Of a stretch of 15,772 bases of DNA, positions 8,601 through 15,295 are shown piece by piece. The stretch is from an uncultured Flavobacteriales bacterium (lineage in GTDB: Bacteria > Bacteroidota > Bacteroidia > Flavobacteriales_E > Vicingaceae). How positions within the stretch are numbered: the first letter of the stretch is position 1; each line of letters starts with the position of its first letter. The DNA lies in assembly GCA_937925525.1 (NCBI GenBank), contig CALALS010000222.1, positions 1 through 15,772 on the forward strand, in the 5' to 3' direction. The notes under the pieces were generated by a model, which saw nothing but the letters and a program-made list of their open reading frames with translations, made no database searches and was not told where the DNA came from. The position numbers and the translations under genes were made by a program.

Positions 8601-9086
8601 GGAAAGATTGACATTCATAATAGGCGTCAATTCAGAAAAGTTCATTTCAAAGATATTTGGGTCAACAGGCAAATCCTGCGGAAAATCCGCATCTCCTCTT
8701 GCTTTATCAACAGCATCTTTTACTTTTCTGAGAGCCTCCTTAGGTTCAACAGAAAAATCAAATTTCACCTGAATAGTTGAATACCCTTGAATAGACGTTG
8801 AATTAATTTTATCTACTCCGGTAATAGATTTTAATTCCTTTTCAATTGGTCTTGTTATTAATCGTTCAATATCTAGCGCTGAGTTTCCGGGATAAGGTGT
8901 TCCCACATAAATCTCAGGTGTAATTACTTCCGGGAACGCTTCTTTTGGCATTGATGTGTAAGCTGATATACCCGCCACAAGTATGATAAAAAGTAAAACG
9001 AAAACTGTCGTTCGGTTTTTTACAGAAAGTGTGGATAATCCAAACTGCTTGTCTATTTCCGGATTTTTATTTTGGTTGTTGTCCAT
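5613..9086 (-). CDS. Efflux RND transporter permease (HAE1/AcrB-like inner-membrane pump)
   Basis: This 1157-residue protein is the proton-driven inner-membrane pump of a tripartite efflux system. TM1 is at about 26-43, followed by the first porter domain (about 44-345), TM2-6 (about 353-505), TM7 (about 590-610), the second porter domain, and TM8-12 near the C-terminus. TM4 carries GMLVDNGIVVVEN (412-424) with one acidic residue, D416, where AcrB has two. The C-terminal half has GIVVNNAIVLIDF, lacking the AcrB lysine. Both forms are common in non-proteobacterial HAE1-type pumps. An extra hydrophobic stretch at about 517-560 sits between TM6 and TM7 and makes the protein about 100 residues longer than AcrB. 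Heavy-metal (CusA) motifs are not evident, so export of drugs, detergents or lipids is more likely; the substrate cannot be told. It is the last gene of the operon, 25 bp after the adaptor. Confidence 0.95.
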   Translation of the reverse strand: MDNNQNKNPEIDKQFGLSTLSVKNRTTVFVLLFIILVAGISAYTSMPKEAFPEVITPEIYVGTPYPGNSALDIERLITRPIEKELKSITGVDKINSTSIQGYSTIQVKFDFSVEPKEALRKVKDAVDKARGDADFPQDLPVDPNIFEMNFSELTPIMNVNLSGDYTMKQLKEYAEILEDKIEDLPQISKVDIRGIPEREMKVLIDLHKMESTEISFQDIENAIRSENITTSGGDLLIDGYNRNVRVIGEFTSVEELENLVVKSEKQELVYLKDIAEVRFEGEDPKSFARQSGKPVVMLDIMKRAGENLLDASDEINKIIEEAKQEVLPANLVIKITGDQSDQTRTQVDELENSIIFGMLLVILVLLFFLGLRNALFVGIAIPISMFLAFMVLGAFGVTLNMMVLFSLILALGMLVDNGIVVVENIYRLMDEGYNSIDAAIKGVGEVAWPIIASTATTLAAFVPLALWPGLMGEFMKYLPITLMIVLGSSLFVALVINPVLTAVFMKVKETRMKRKKLLVIFAAFVVFGLFMHLVGAHGFGNFLIIAGIIILINYFLFSPATVWFQEKLLPKLEDSYERILTYALHKKRPLGFFFGTIGLLIFSFILMGLFPPKVEFFPINMPNYVNVFIEMPIGTDIHETNQITKRAEEIVYETINKEKYLDKNGENYLVQSVIAQVGEGASDPMEGVSMGATPEKARIMVAFVKFQDRKGVLTSKVMKDIRKNLKEAGIPGVQITVDKDPAGPPQPKPINIELSGDDYFKLMEEAEELKKFINDKAIAGIEELKIDIQSGKPEMPITIDRAKARRLGISSGMIGSNIRTALFGKDVSTYKDGEDDYDIVLRFNDEQRYDESSLMNQRITFRSQSDGRIYQVPISSVANSSKSTTFSAVKRKNLKRVITIFSNVIDGYNANEIVEKIKTNLDNYESPEDINIKFTGQQEEQEKEMAFLSTALMIAVFLILLIIVAQFISISTPAIILLTVILSLIGVFLGLVIFRMDFIIIMTMIGLISLAGIVVNNAIVLIDFINLIQDRKKKNMGENERLSIDDIKDAIIKGGKRRLRPVLLTAITTILGLLPLAVGMNINFFTLISDLDPQVYIGGDNVIFWGPMSWTIIFGLTFTTFLTLVIVPIMYYLFKRLKISLSNFFLRTNVIKEPWNY

Positions 9087-9111
9087 TTTAAATATCTTAA
9101 CTGTACTTCTT

Positions 9112-9645
9112 TTATTGAGCTAACTTAATGTATTCGCCTTCCGATACACTTCTTGCTCCATTAACTATAAGTTGTTCTCCGCCATTCAATCCCCCTGTTA
9201 CAAGTGTACCGTCCTCATTTGCTGCACCAACCTCTACAATGATTTTTTTCGCTACTAATTCACCATCTTTTTTATCGGCAATAAATACATAGTTATTCCC
9301 TTTTATATCTTGTTGAACAGCTTTTGAGGGGACAACAAAATCACTTTTTGTTGATAAATCTGTAATGGAAAGTATTGCTAGTAAATTAGGCTTAAGTTTC
9401 TGATTTTTATTTTCTAAATCAACTCTTACTTTAAAGCTCCTATTATTAGGATTTATAAATTGACTTACATGAGAAACTACTGTATCAATAGAAAATCCAA
9501 CGGAAGGAATTTCAACCTTAACTTTTGTGCCTTTTTCGATTATACCTGTATATTCTTCAGAAACATCGGCTTTGATGTAAACATTTTTGGCGTTTACCAA
9601 CCTAATAATAGGTAGAGCAGGATTAGCTAGCTCTCCATCATTCAT
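9112..9645 (-). CDS. RND adaptor, C-terminal fragment (177 aa from first ATG)
   Basis: This frame is open from about 9863 down to the stop at 9112. ATG 9645 is simply its first methionine and has no convincing ribosome-binding site. Upstream of that ATG the frame encodes the hairpin helix (LAKQIFEKQEKLW to LAAIDANIKKG) and the lipoyl second half (KIIAPVNGTVDEIF). From 9645 on come the beta-barrel domain (VYIKADVSEEYTGII and after) and the membrane-proximal domain ending VSEGEYIKLAQ. Independent expression from 9645 is doubtful, because the product would have no signal peptide. Confidence 0.6.
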   Translation of the reverse strand: MNDGELANPALPIIRLVNAKNVYIKADVSEEYTGIIEKGTKVKVEIPSVGFSIDTVVSHVSQFINPNNRSFKVRVDLENKNQKLKPNLLAILSITDLSTKSDFVVPSKAVQQDIKGNNYVFIADKKDGELVAKKIIVEVGAANEDGTLVTGGLNGGEQLIVNGARSVSEGEYIKLAQ

Positions 9646-9842
9646 AAAAATTTCATCAACAGTACCATTAACAGGAGCAATAATTTTTCCCTTCTTAATG
9701 TTTGCATCAATTGCGGCTAAAGTGCTTTCTAATGATTCTTTTCTTGTTTTTGCTTCTAAGTACTGAACTTCCGAACCTATTTTATCTTTCCATAATTTCT
9801 CCTGTTTTTCAAAAATTTGCTTCGCTAATTCATAAGAAGTTT

Positions 9843-9864
9843 TTATTTCTTCTCTTTTCTTTGA
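9843..9864 (-). other. Frameshift site in the adaptor gene
   Basis: The upstream frame is blocked by TAA at 9845-9843 and the downstream frame by TAA at about 9866-9864, so the frame change must fall between them. The stretch contains only A and G with short A runs (AAA, AAAA, AAA). I see no classical X-XXY-YYZ slippery heptamer and no evident stem-loop after it. Confidence 0.75.
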
Positions 9865-10268
9865 TTATATAAAACAGATAAGTCAAGTTCAGCCAAAACT
9901 TGTCCTGATGTAACACTTTGGCCTTCGTTAACATAAACTTTTTTAATATTTCCGGGCATTTCAGGGTATAAACTCATTGAAGCATCTGCTTCAACATTAC
10001 CGTGAACCTGAAAACTATGCTCAAAAGCAGATTTTTCAATATCAGAAAGCGTAACATAAACATACCTTCTTTCAATGCTTGTATCTAATTTCGCAATTTG
10101 GTTTTCAACTTCTGAAAGGGCTTTTCCAATATCTGCATGAAGAGCCTTTAGTGAATCTCTTTTTTGAATAAGTTTTTCAATTTCAGGATTGGCTTCTCCG
10201 CCACCACATGAAAAACCAATTATTAAAATTGAACCTAAAACTAATGTTGGGATTAAATTTAATTTCAT
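9843..10268 (-). CDS. RND adaptor, N-terminal fragment (141 aa)
   Basis: The fragment starts MKLNLIPTLVLGSILIIGFS with Cys21 followed by GGG. This is a probable lipoprotein signal, although the lipobox (GFSC) is atypical. Residues about 28-64 form a charged, probably coiled-coil helix. Residues about 70-130 are the first half of the lipoyl (biotinyl-like) domain, with EMPGNIKKVYVNEGQSVTSG and VLAELD. The last residues RKEKK before the stop are read out of the original frame. Alone it lacks the helical hairpin and beta-barrel domains, so it should not work as an adaptor. Confidence 0.7.
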   Translation of the reverse strand: MKLNLIPTLVLGSILIIGFSCGGGEANPEIEKLIQKRDSLKALHADIGKALSEVENQIAKLDTSIERRYVYVTLSDIEKSAFEHSFQVHGNVEADASMSLYPEMPGNIKKVYVNEGQSVTSGQVLAELDLSVLYNQRKEKK

Positions 10269-10293
10269 TTGAGTTATTTTTTCTATTAAAGTA

Positions 10294-11610
10294 TTATTTG
10301 TTGTTAAGTAAATAGTCCAACTCAGTTTTAGAATTAAGGACTTTTAATAATGCATTGAAGTAATTTGTTTGGCTAGCTATATATTGTGCGTGAGATTGTG
10401 TTAAATCAAAGCTAGTTGAAATTCCTTCATTATATTTTCTTAGTGTTTGGTCATAAATATTTTTTGAAAGCGCTAGGTTTTCTCTGGCAAACTCTAATTG
10501 ATTTTTATTAGTTTCAAGCTGACTTTTGGCGGAAAGGAATTGTACATTTAAATTCTTTTCCAGCGTTTCTTTTTGATTCGTTACCTTTTCAAGTTCTAGC
10601 CTATTTTGCTGAACCACCGCATTTTGACCAAGTGAGTTAAATATTGGAACATTTAATTTTAATCCAACTATAGTTGATGGATACCAATTCGGGAAGTCAA
10701 ATTTATTACTAAATGCATTTTGAGAATGTGATAAAAAGGCAGACATTGATGGAAGAGAAACGTATTTACTGTTTTTCAAACTCATCTTACTCAACTCCTC
10801 TCCTTTTACAACAATTTGATAGTCTATAGATTGGGAAACATCAAACTTTTCAGCTGGTGAGCTTAAATATTCTTCGTTTGAAAACTCATCAATTGATTGA
10901 GAAAGAATTATTTCTTGGTCTAAAGGAATATTTAACTGTACCTTCAATAACATCTCAGAAATTTCTATGTTTCTATTAATCTCTGATAAAATATTTTTAG
11001 TGCTCAATAAATTGATTTTTACTTGGTCTAAAGCTGTAGATTCTATCAAACCTTGCTCTAAGGTTTTTTCGGTACCGTTTCTTAACTTTTCCAAATCAGT
11101 AATGTTTTGCTCAATCAGTTTTTTATTTTGTTGAATCACCAGTATAGTAAAGTAAGATTGAGAAACCATTTTTTTCACTTCTAACTCTGATTTTACCGCA
11201 TTACTTTCCGAGTATAGTTTATAGAGCTTTGCTGTTTGTAAGCCAACTATGTAAGAACCACTAAAAATTAATTGGGTAGCCGTAACTCCGGCAGAAACAT
11301 TTTGTTCAACGCCAAATTGCACTGCTGCAAATTCATCAGGCGGAGCCGCAGGGTTAAAAGCTTGAGCAGGAATTACCTGTGTAGGAATATCGAGAAAGTT
11401 TTGATAAGTAAGCTCTCCGTTAACATTAGGTAAACCAATTGCAGTTGTTTCCCATATTTTTTTCTTAGCAATTTCTACATCAAGTCTGGCATTTTTAGAT
11501 TGGATATTATTTGCTATTGCCTGATCAATTGCTTGTTGAAGAGTAAACGACTGCTGCCCGAAAACATACCCGCTTAATACCAACAACAATAAAGTGAATT
11601 TAGATTTCAT
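10294..11610 (-). CDS. TolC-family outer-membrane efflux channel
   Basis: A 438-residue outer-membrane factor, the exit duct of the tripartite efflux system. Residues 1-18 are a signal peptide (cleaved near VFG/QQ). The mature protein begins FTLQQAIDQAIANN, the usual OEP/TolC opening helix. Two repeated halves follow, each of long amphipathic helices and membrane strands. The second half contains WYPSTIVGLKLNVPIFNSLG, then coiled-coil helices, and near the end YNEGISTSFDLTQSHAQY, a typical TolC repeat. The gene starts 3 bp after the tetR stop and ends 25 bp before the adaptor, so it belongs to the same transcript. No defect is visible. Confidence 0.93.
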   Translation of the reverse strand: MKSKFTLLLLVLSGYVFGQQSFTLQQAIDQAIANNIQSKNARLDVEIAKKKIWETTAIGLPNVNGELTYQNFLDIPTQVIPAQAFNPAAPPDEFAAVQFGVEQNVSAGVTATQLIFSGSYIVGLQTAKLYKLYSESNAVKSELEVKKMVSQSYFTILVIQQNKKLIEQNITDLEKLRNGTEKTLEQGLIESTALDQVKINLLSTKNILSEINRNIEISEMLLKVQLNIPLDQEIILSQSIDEFSNEEYLSSPAEKFDVSQSIDYQIVVKGEELSKMSLKNSKYVSLPSMSAFLSHSQNAFSNKFDFPNWYPSTIVGLKLNVPIFNSLGQNAVVQQNRLELEKVTNQKETLEKNLNVQFLSAKSQLETNKNQLEFARENLALSKNIYDQTLRKYNEGISTSFDLTQSHAQYIASQTNYFNALLKVLNSKTELDYLLNNK

Positions 11611-11613
11611 AAG

Positions 11614-12234
11614 TTAAAGACTAAATTTTTCTTGTTTTAATTTTTGCATTAAATATTCTATTCCCTTTTCTGTAGAAATTCCTCTAATATGATATCTCAT
11701 ATACTCTAAATGGACTTCAGCAAAATTGTATTTATTAGGAGGGAAAACTTTTCCATCAAAGAACATATCCATTTTTTCTATAAACAATTTTGCAATAACA
11801 TCTGGCAAAAGGTTTTTTCTGTATAACCCCTGTTTTATTCCCTTTTTCATATTATTGAGCATACAGTCATACACAAATTCTGTTTTATGTTTATTAAATA
11901 TCTTCCAGGTTTCAGGATAATACTTTTCCATATCAAAATGGATAGAAGGGTGTAAATGGTTTAATGTTTGATTTACATGCTTTGATATCTCTATCATTTC
12001 ATCAATAGCATTTTCATTGTTTTCTGCTATTGACAAACAGGTAGCTTGCTCCATTTGGATAAAAGAACCAAACACTTTTAACACTAAATCATCTTTATTA
12101 TCTACATATTGGTATAATGTCTTTTTAGACATTTTAAGCTCTCGAGCCACATCGTCCATCGTAACACTTTTAATTCCCAAGCGCATAAACATGGCTGCCG
12201 ATTGAATTAAAATTTTACTCCATTTTTCATCCAT
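11614..12234 (-). CDS. TetR/AcrR-family repressor of the efflux operon
   Basis: A 206-residue transcription factor. The N-terminal domain (about 6-52) contains the TetR pattern MRLGIKSVTMDDVARELKMS followed by KKTLYQYVDNKDDLV, with the helix-turn-helix at about 27-44. The C-terminal ligand and dimer domain is not assignable to a ligand class. It heads the operon tetR, tolC-like, adaptor, pump, so autoregulation and induction by pump substrates are likely. I chose ATG 12234 because TetR proteins start about 5-10 residues before the first helix. The frame is open back to 12345, but that extension crosses the promoter and operator. Divergent from asnS. Confidence 0.92.
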   Translation of the reverse strand: MDEKWSKILIQSAAMFMRLGIKSVTMDDVARELKMSKKTLYQYVDNKDDLVLKVFGSFIQMEQATCLSIAENNENAIDEMIEISKHVNQTLNHLHPSIHFDMEKYYPETWKIFNKHKTEFVYDCMLNNMKKGIKQGLYRKNLLPDVIAKLFIEKMDMFFDGKVFPPNKYNFAEVHLEYMRYHIRGISTEKGIEYLMQKLKQEKFSL

Positions 12235-12238
12235 GGCG

Positions 12239-12270
12239 CAAATATATAGAATTAAAAACGTTGGAAACAA
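12239..12270 (-). promoter_or_regulatory. Promoter of the tetR-tolC-adaptor-RND operon
   Basis: On the minus strand the -33 TTG (12270 to 12268), a 21 bp spacer and the -7 box TATATTTG (12246 to 12239) match the Bacteroidota consensus exactly. The -7 box ends only 4 bp before the start codon at 12234. The transcript would therefore begin at or within a base or two of the ATG and be leaderless or nearly so. Confidence 0.65.
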
Positions 12271-12292
12271 ATTATATATAAAAATGTTTCCA
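12262..12292. promoter_or_regulatory. Inverted repeat, probable TetR operator
   Basis: TGGAAACA (12262-12269) and TGTTTCCA (12285-12292) form a perfect 8-bp inverted repeat around an AT-only 15-bp centre. One arm covers the -33 element of the tetR promoter, so a bound repressor would block RNA polymerase. The position, symmetry and neighbouring tetR make it the best operator candidate; binding is inferred. Confidence 0.6.
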
Positions 12293-12319
12293 TTGTTTTT
12301 TAGATTTGAAAAAATTGTG

Positions 12320-12350
12320 TTGCTGAATAAACTAATAATTTGCACTTTTG
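12320..12350 (+). promoter_or_regulatory. Promoter of asnS
   Basis: TTG at 12320-12322, a 20 bp spacer and CACTTTTG at 12343-12350 (one mismatch to TAnnTTTG) lie 19 bp before the asnS ATG. It is divergent from the tetR promoter. Its -33 element begins 28 bp beyond the inverted repeat, so the repressor need not affect it. Confidence 0.5.
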
Positions 12351-12369
12351 CCCGTCAATTGTAACTAAT

Positions 12370-13800
12370 ATGAAACGTACAGAAATAGTAGATTTATTTA
12401 GGGGTGACCTACTTGGAAAAGAAGTATGCGCCAAAGGATGGGTTAGAACATTTAGAAACAATCAGTTTATTGCATTAAATGATGGCTCTACTATAAATAA
12501 TATGCAAGCTGTAGTTGATTTTGAAAAAATAGATGAAAGCACTTTAAAAAGAATAACCACCGGAGCAGCTGTAAGTGTGGTAGGACAATTAGTTGAATCT
12601 TTAGGGAAAGGACAGAAATATGAAATTAAAGTAGATTCATTAGAAATTTTAGGTGATAGCGATGCAGAAAAATATCCGCTTCAACCAAAGAAACATTCTT
12701 TAGACTTTTTAAGAGAAAATGCTCATTTAAGATTTAGAACAAACACTTTTGGGGCTGTTTTTAGATTAAGACACCACATGGCTTATGCCATCCATAAATT
12801 TTATAATGACAAAGGTTTTTTCTGTTTACACTCTCCTATTATAACTGGTTCTGATGCAGAAGGAGCAGGCGCAATGTTTAGAGTTACCACTTTAGATATG
12901 GGTAATCCGCCTAAAGATGACAAAGGAAACATTAATTATAAAGAAGATTTCTTTGGAAAATCAACCAACTTAACGGTATCTGGTCAGTTAGAAGCAGAGC
13001 TTGCAGCTTTAGCATTAGGAAAGGTTTACACTTTTGGACCAACTTTTAGAGCCGAAAATTCAAACACCTCACGTCACGCTGCAGAGTTTTGGATGATTGA
13101 ACCTGAGGTTGCTTTTGCTGATATCCATGACAATATGGATTTGGCTGAAGAAATGCTTCAATATTTATGTAAATATGCGCTAGACAACTGTAAAGATGAT
13201 TTAACATTTTTAAACGACAGATTAATTGAGGAAGAAAAACAAAAGCCACAAAATGAAAGAAGTGATATGTCTTTAATTGAGAAATTGGAATTTGTGGTAA
13301 ACAACCAATTTGAAAGAAAGACATATACTGAAGCCATTGAGATATTAATGCAATCTAAACCATTCAAGAAAAAACAATTTAAATATCCTGTTGAATGGGG
13401 AATTGATTTGCAATCTGAACATGAGCGTTATTTGGTGGAAAAACACTTTAATAAACCGGTAATACTTACCGGATATCCTAAAAAGATTAAAGCCTTTTAC
13501 ATGAGAAATAATGAAGACGGAAAAACGGTTGCTGCCATGGATGTTCTGTTTCCCGGAATAGGTGAGGTTGTAGGAGGTTCTCAAAGAGAAGAACGGCTTG
13601 ACCAATTGTTAGAAAAAGTTAAAGACTTTAATATTCCGGAAGAAGAAATTTGGTGGTATATAGAAACCAGAAAGTTTGGTACAGTTCCTCATAGTGGTTT
13701 TGGCTTAGGATTTGAAAGGCTATTAATGTTCGTAACAGGAATGACTAACATAAGAGATGTTATTCCGTTCCCTAGAACACCAAAAAATGCTGAATTCTAA
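12370..13800 (+). CDS. asnS: Asparaginyl-tRNA synthetase
   Basis: AsnRS joins asparagine to tRNA-Asn with ATP in the cytoplasm. The 476-residue protein is full length for the bacterial form. An N-terminal OB-fold anticodon-binding domain (about 16-97; KGWVRTFRNNQFIALNDGS) precedes the class II catalytic core. Motif 2 is FRAENSNTSRHAAEFWMIEP (226-245), motif 3 is GFGLGFERLLMF (443-454), and the C-terminus ends IRDVIPFPRTPKNAEF as in AsnRS. The E-N-S-N-T-S sequence of motif 2 favours AsnRS over AspRS. ATG 12370 gives the standard MKRTEI-type start; the frame opens upstream at 12340, but that region is the promoter. rpoN follows after 25 bp. Confidence 0.97.
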   Translation: MKRTEIVDLFRGDLLGKEVCAKGWVRTFRNNQFIALNDGSTINNMQAVVDFEKIDESTLKRITTGAAVSVVGQLVESLGKGQKYEIKVDSLEILGDSDAEKYPLQPKKHSLDFLRENAHLRFRTNTFGAVFRLRHHMAYAIHKFYNDKGFFCLHSPIITGSDAEGAGAMFRVTTLDMGNPPKDDKGNINYKEDFFGKSTNLTVSGQLEAELAALALGKVYTFGPTFRAENSNTSRHAAEFWMIEPEVAFADIHDNMDLAEEMLQYLCKYALDNCKDDLTFLNDRLIEEEKQKPQNERSDMSLIEKLEFVVNNQFERKTYTEAIEILMQSKPFKKKQFKYPVEWGIDLQSEHERYLVEKHFNKPVILTGYPKKIKAFYMRNNEDGKTVAAMDVLFPGIGEVVGGSQREERLDQLLEKVKDFNIPEEEIWWYIETRKFGTVPHSGFGLGFERLLMFVTGMTNIRDVIPFPRTPKNAEF

Positions 13801-13811
13801 AACAAAATAAT

Positions 13812-13819
13812 TACCTTTA
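13812..13819 (+). promoter_or_regulatory. Possible weak -7 box before rpoN
   Basis: TACCTTTA differs from TAnnTTTG by its last base and ends 6 bp before the rpoN ATG. No TTG lies 19-21 bp upstream. It could give extra rpoN transcription, but co-transcription with asnS is at least as likely. Confidence 0.25.
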
Positions 13820-13825
13820 GCACGT

Positions 13826-15295
13826 ATGCTCAAACAGAATTTAAATTTAAAACTTCAACAAAAATTATCTCCTCAGCAAATTCAATTGATGAAGTTGTTG
13901 CAACTGCCTACTGTTGCATTTGAGCAAAGGTTAAAAGAGGAGCTAGAAGAAAACCCGGCACTTGAAGAAGGCAAAGAAGAAACAGAAAAAGAAGAAGACT
14001 TTGCTGATAACACTGAGGAGTTTGAAAATAGTGACTCCGGTGAAGAAGACTTTGATATCAGCGAATATATGGACGAAAGTGATATTCCTGAATATCGACT
14101 ACAAGCCAATAACAAAAGTAAAGATGATGAGGATAAGAAAATTCCGTTTGCCGGAGGAACAACTTTTCACGAACATTTAGAAAAACAATTACAAGTACAA
14201 AGTATTGATGAAAAGCAAAAAGAAATAGCATTTCATCTAATTGGAAGTTTAGATGATGCCGGATATTTAAGAAGAGAAATATCAAGTATTGTAGATGACT
14301 TAGCTTTTACCCAAAACATTACTGCTACCGAACAAAAAGTGCTTGAAGCACTTCGAATAATTCAAACACTAGACCCTCCGGGTGTTGGTTGCAGAGATTT
14401 ACAAGAGTGCCTGCTTATTCAATTAAACAGAAAAAAAAGTAAGTCGCTGGTTGGGCTATTTGAACTAGATATTGCAAAACAAATCATTCAAGATTGCTTT
14501 GATGAGTTCACGAAAAAACACTACGATAAAATTCTAAAAAGACTTGACGTAGAGGAAGAGGAATTAAGAGATGCTCTTGAAATAATTTTAAAGTTAAATC
14601 CTAAGCCCGGAAATTCATTAAGTGAAACTACTAAAACTGTTCAGCATGTTATTCCTGACTTTACCATTACGGTTGACGATGATGAACTAAACTTAACACT
14701 AAACGGAAGAAATGCTCCTGAGCTCAGAATGAGTAAAGATTATTTGGAAATGCTTGAAGCATACACCAAAGACAAAACAAAAAGTAATCAAGAGAAAAAA
14801 GATGCCGTAGTTTTTGTGAAGCAAAAATTAGATTCCGCAAAATGGTTTATCGATGCGATAAGACAAAGACAAAATACGCTTTTGGTAACCATGAATGCCA
14901 TTATGAATTATCAAAAAGAATATTTTTTAGAAGGAGATGAAACCAAATTAAAGCCAATGATATTAAAAGACATTGCCGATCAAGTTGGTTTAGATATTTC
15001 TACTATATCTCGTGTGGTAAATAGCAAATGGGTACAAACTCCTTTTGGCACATTTTTACTGAAAACTTTTTTCTCAGAATCATTAACCAATGATGCCGGA
15101 GAAGAAGTTTCTACCAGAGAAGTGAAAAAAATATTGCAAGATGCCATTGATGCAGAAAATAAAAAGAAACCATTAACCGATGAAAAGTTAATGAACCTAT
15201 TAAAAGAAAAAGGTTATAACATTGCCAGAAGAACTGTTGCAAAGTACAGGGAACAACTAGATATTCCCGTTGCACGATTAAGAAAAGAAATTTAA
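13826..15295 (+). CDS. rpoN: RNA polymerase sigma-54 factor RpoN
   Basis: The alternative sigma factor that binds -24/-12 promoters and needs AAA+ activators for open-complex formation. The 489-residue protein has all three regions. Region I (1-47) is the glutamine/leucine-rich activator-responsive segment (LNLKLQQKLSPQQIQLMKLL). Region II (about 48-108) is strongly acidic and variable. Region III includes the core-binding domain (about 115-300), the helix-turn-helix (about 382-418, with DISTISRVVNSKWVQTPFG) and the RpoN box ARRTVAKYRE (467-476), which contacts the -24 element. Nothing is missing. It follows asnS by 25 bp, and its TAA shares one base with the ATG of the next gene (TAATG), suggesting coupled translation. 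No sigma-54 activator gene is in the window. Confidence 0.97.
   Translation: MLKQNLNLKLQQKLSPQQIQLMKLLQLPTVAFEQRLKEELEENPALEEGKEETEKEEDFADNTEEFENSDSGEEDFDISEYMDESDIPEYRLQANNKSKDDEDKKIPFAGGTTFHEHLEKQLQVQSIDEKQKEIAFHLIGSLDDAGYLRREISSIVDDLAFTQNITATEQKVLEALRIIQTLDPPGVGCRDLQECLLIQLNRKKSKSLVGLFELDIAKQIIQDCFDEFTKKHYDKILKRLDVEEEELRDALEIILKLNPKPGNSLSETTKTVQHVIPDFTITVDDDELNLTLNGRNAPELRMSKDYLEMLEAYTKDKTKSNQEKKDAVVFVKQKLDSAKWFIDAIRQRQNTLLVTMNAIMNYQKEYFLEGDETKLKPMILKDIADQVGLDISTISRVVNSKWVQTPFGTFLLKTFFSESLTNDAGEEVSTREVKKILQDAIDAENKKKPLTDEKLMNLLKEKGYNIARRTVAKYREQLDIPVARLRKEI

Larger units (their letters stand above)
9112..10268 (-). pseudogene. RND efflux periplasmic adaptor (membrane fusion protein), split by a frameshift
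   Basis: Taken as one gene this would encode about 385 residues, normal for an HlyD/AcrA-type adaptor that joins the RND pump to the outer-membrane channel. Translation from ATG 10268 stops at TAA 9845-9843 after 141 residues. The rest of the adaptor continues in another frame and reads KTSYELAKQIFEKQEKLW onward to the stop at 9112. Both frames are open together only across about 9846-9864, an A/G-rich stretch, so the lesion lies there. Restoring the frame needs one base added (or a -1 shift). Both halves look well conserved and carry no further stops, so the break is recent, a sequencing error, or tolerated. It is flanked by an intact tolC-like gene and an intact pump gene, each 25 bp away. 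Confidence 0.85.

Noticed and set aside
9843..9864. Programmed -1 frameshifting making a full adaptor
   Set aside because: No X-XXY-YYZ heptamer, no longer homopolymer and no obvious downstream stem-loop. Kept only as an outside possibility under the frameshift finding.
12235..12345. 37-residue N-terminal extension of the TetR protein from ATG 12345
   Set aside because: The extension crosses the promoter, the operator candidate and the divergent asnS promoter, and TetR proteins normally start close to MDEKW.
13882..14115. Serine-rich 77-codon minus-strand frame inside rpoN
   Set aside because: Its serine runs are the reverse complement of the GAA/GAG-rich acidic region of RpoN; it is a composition artefact.
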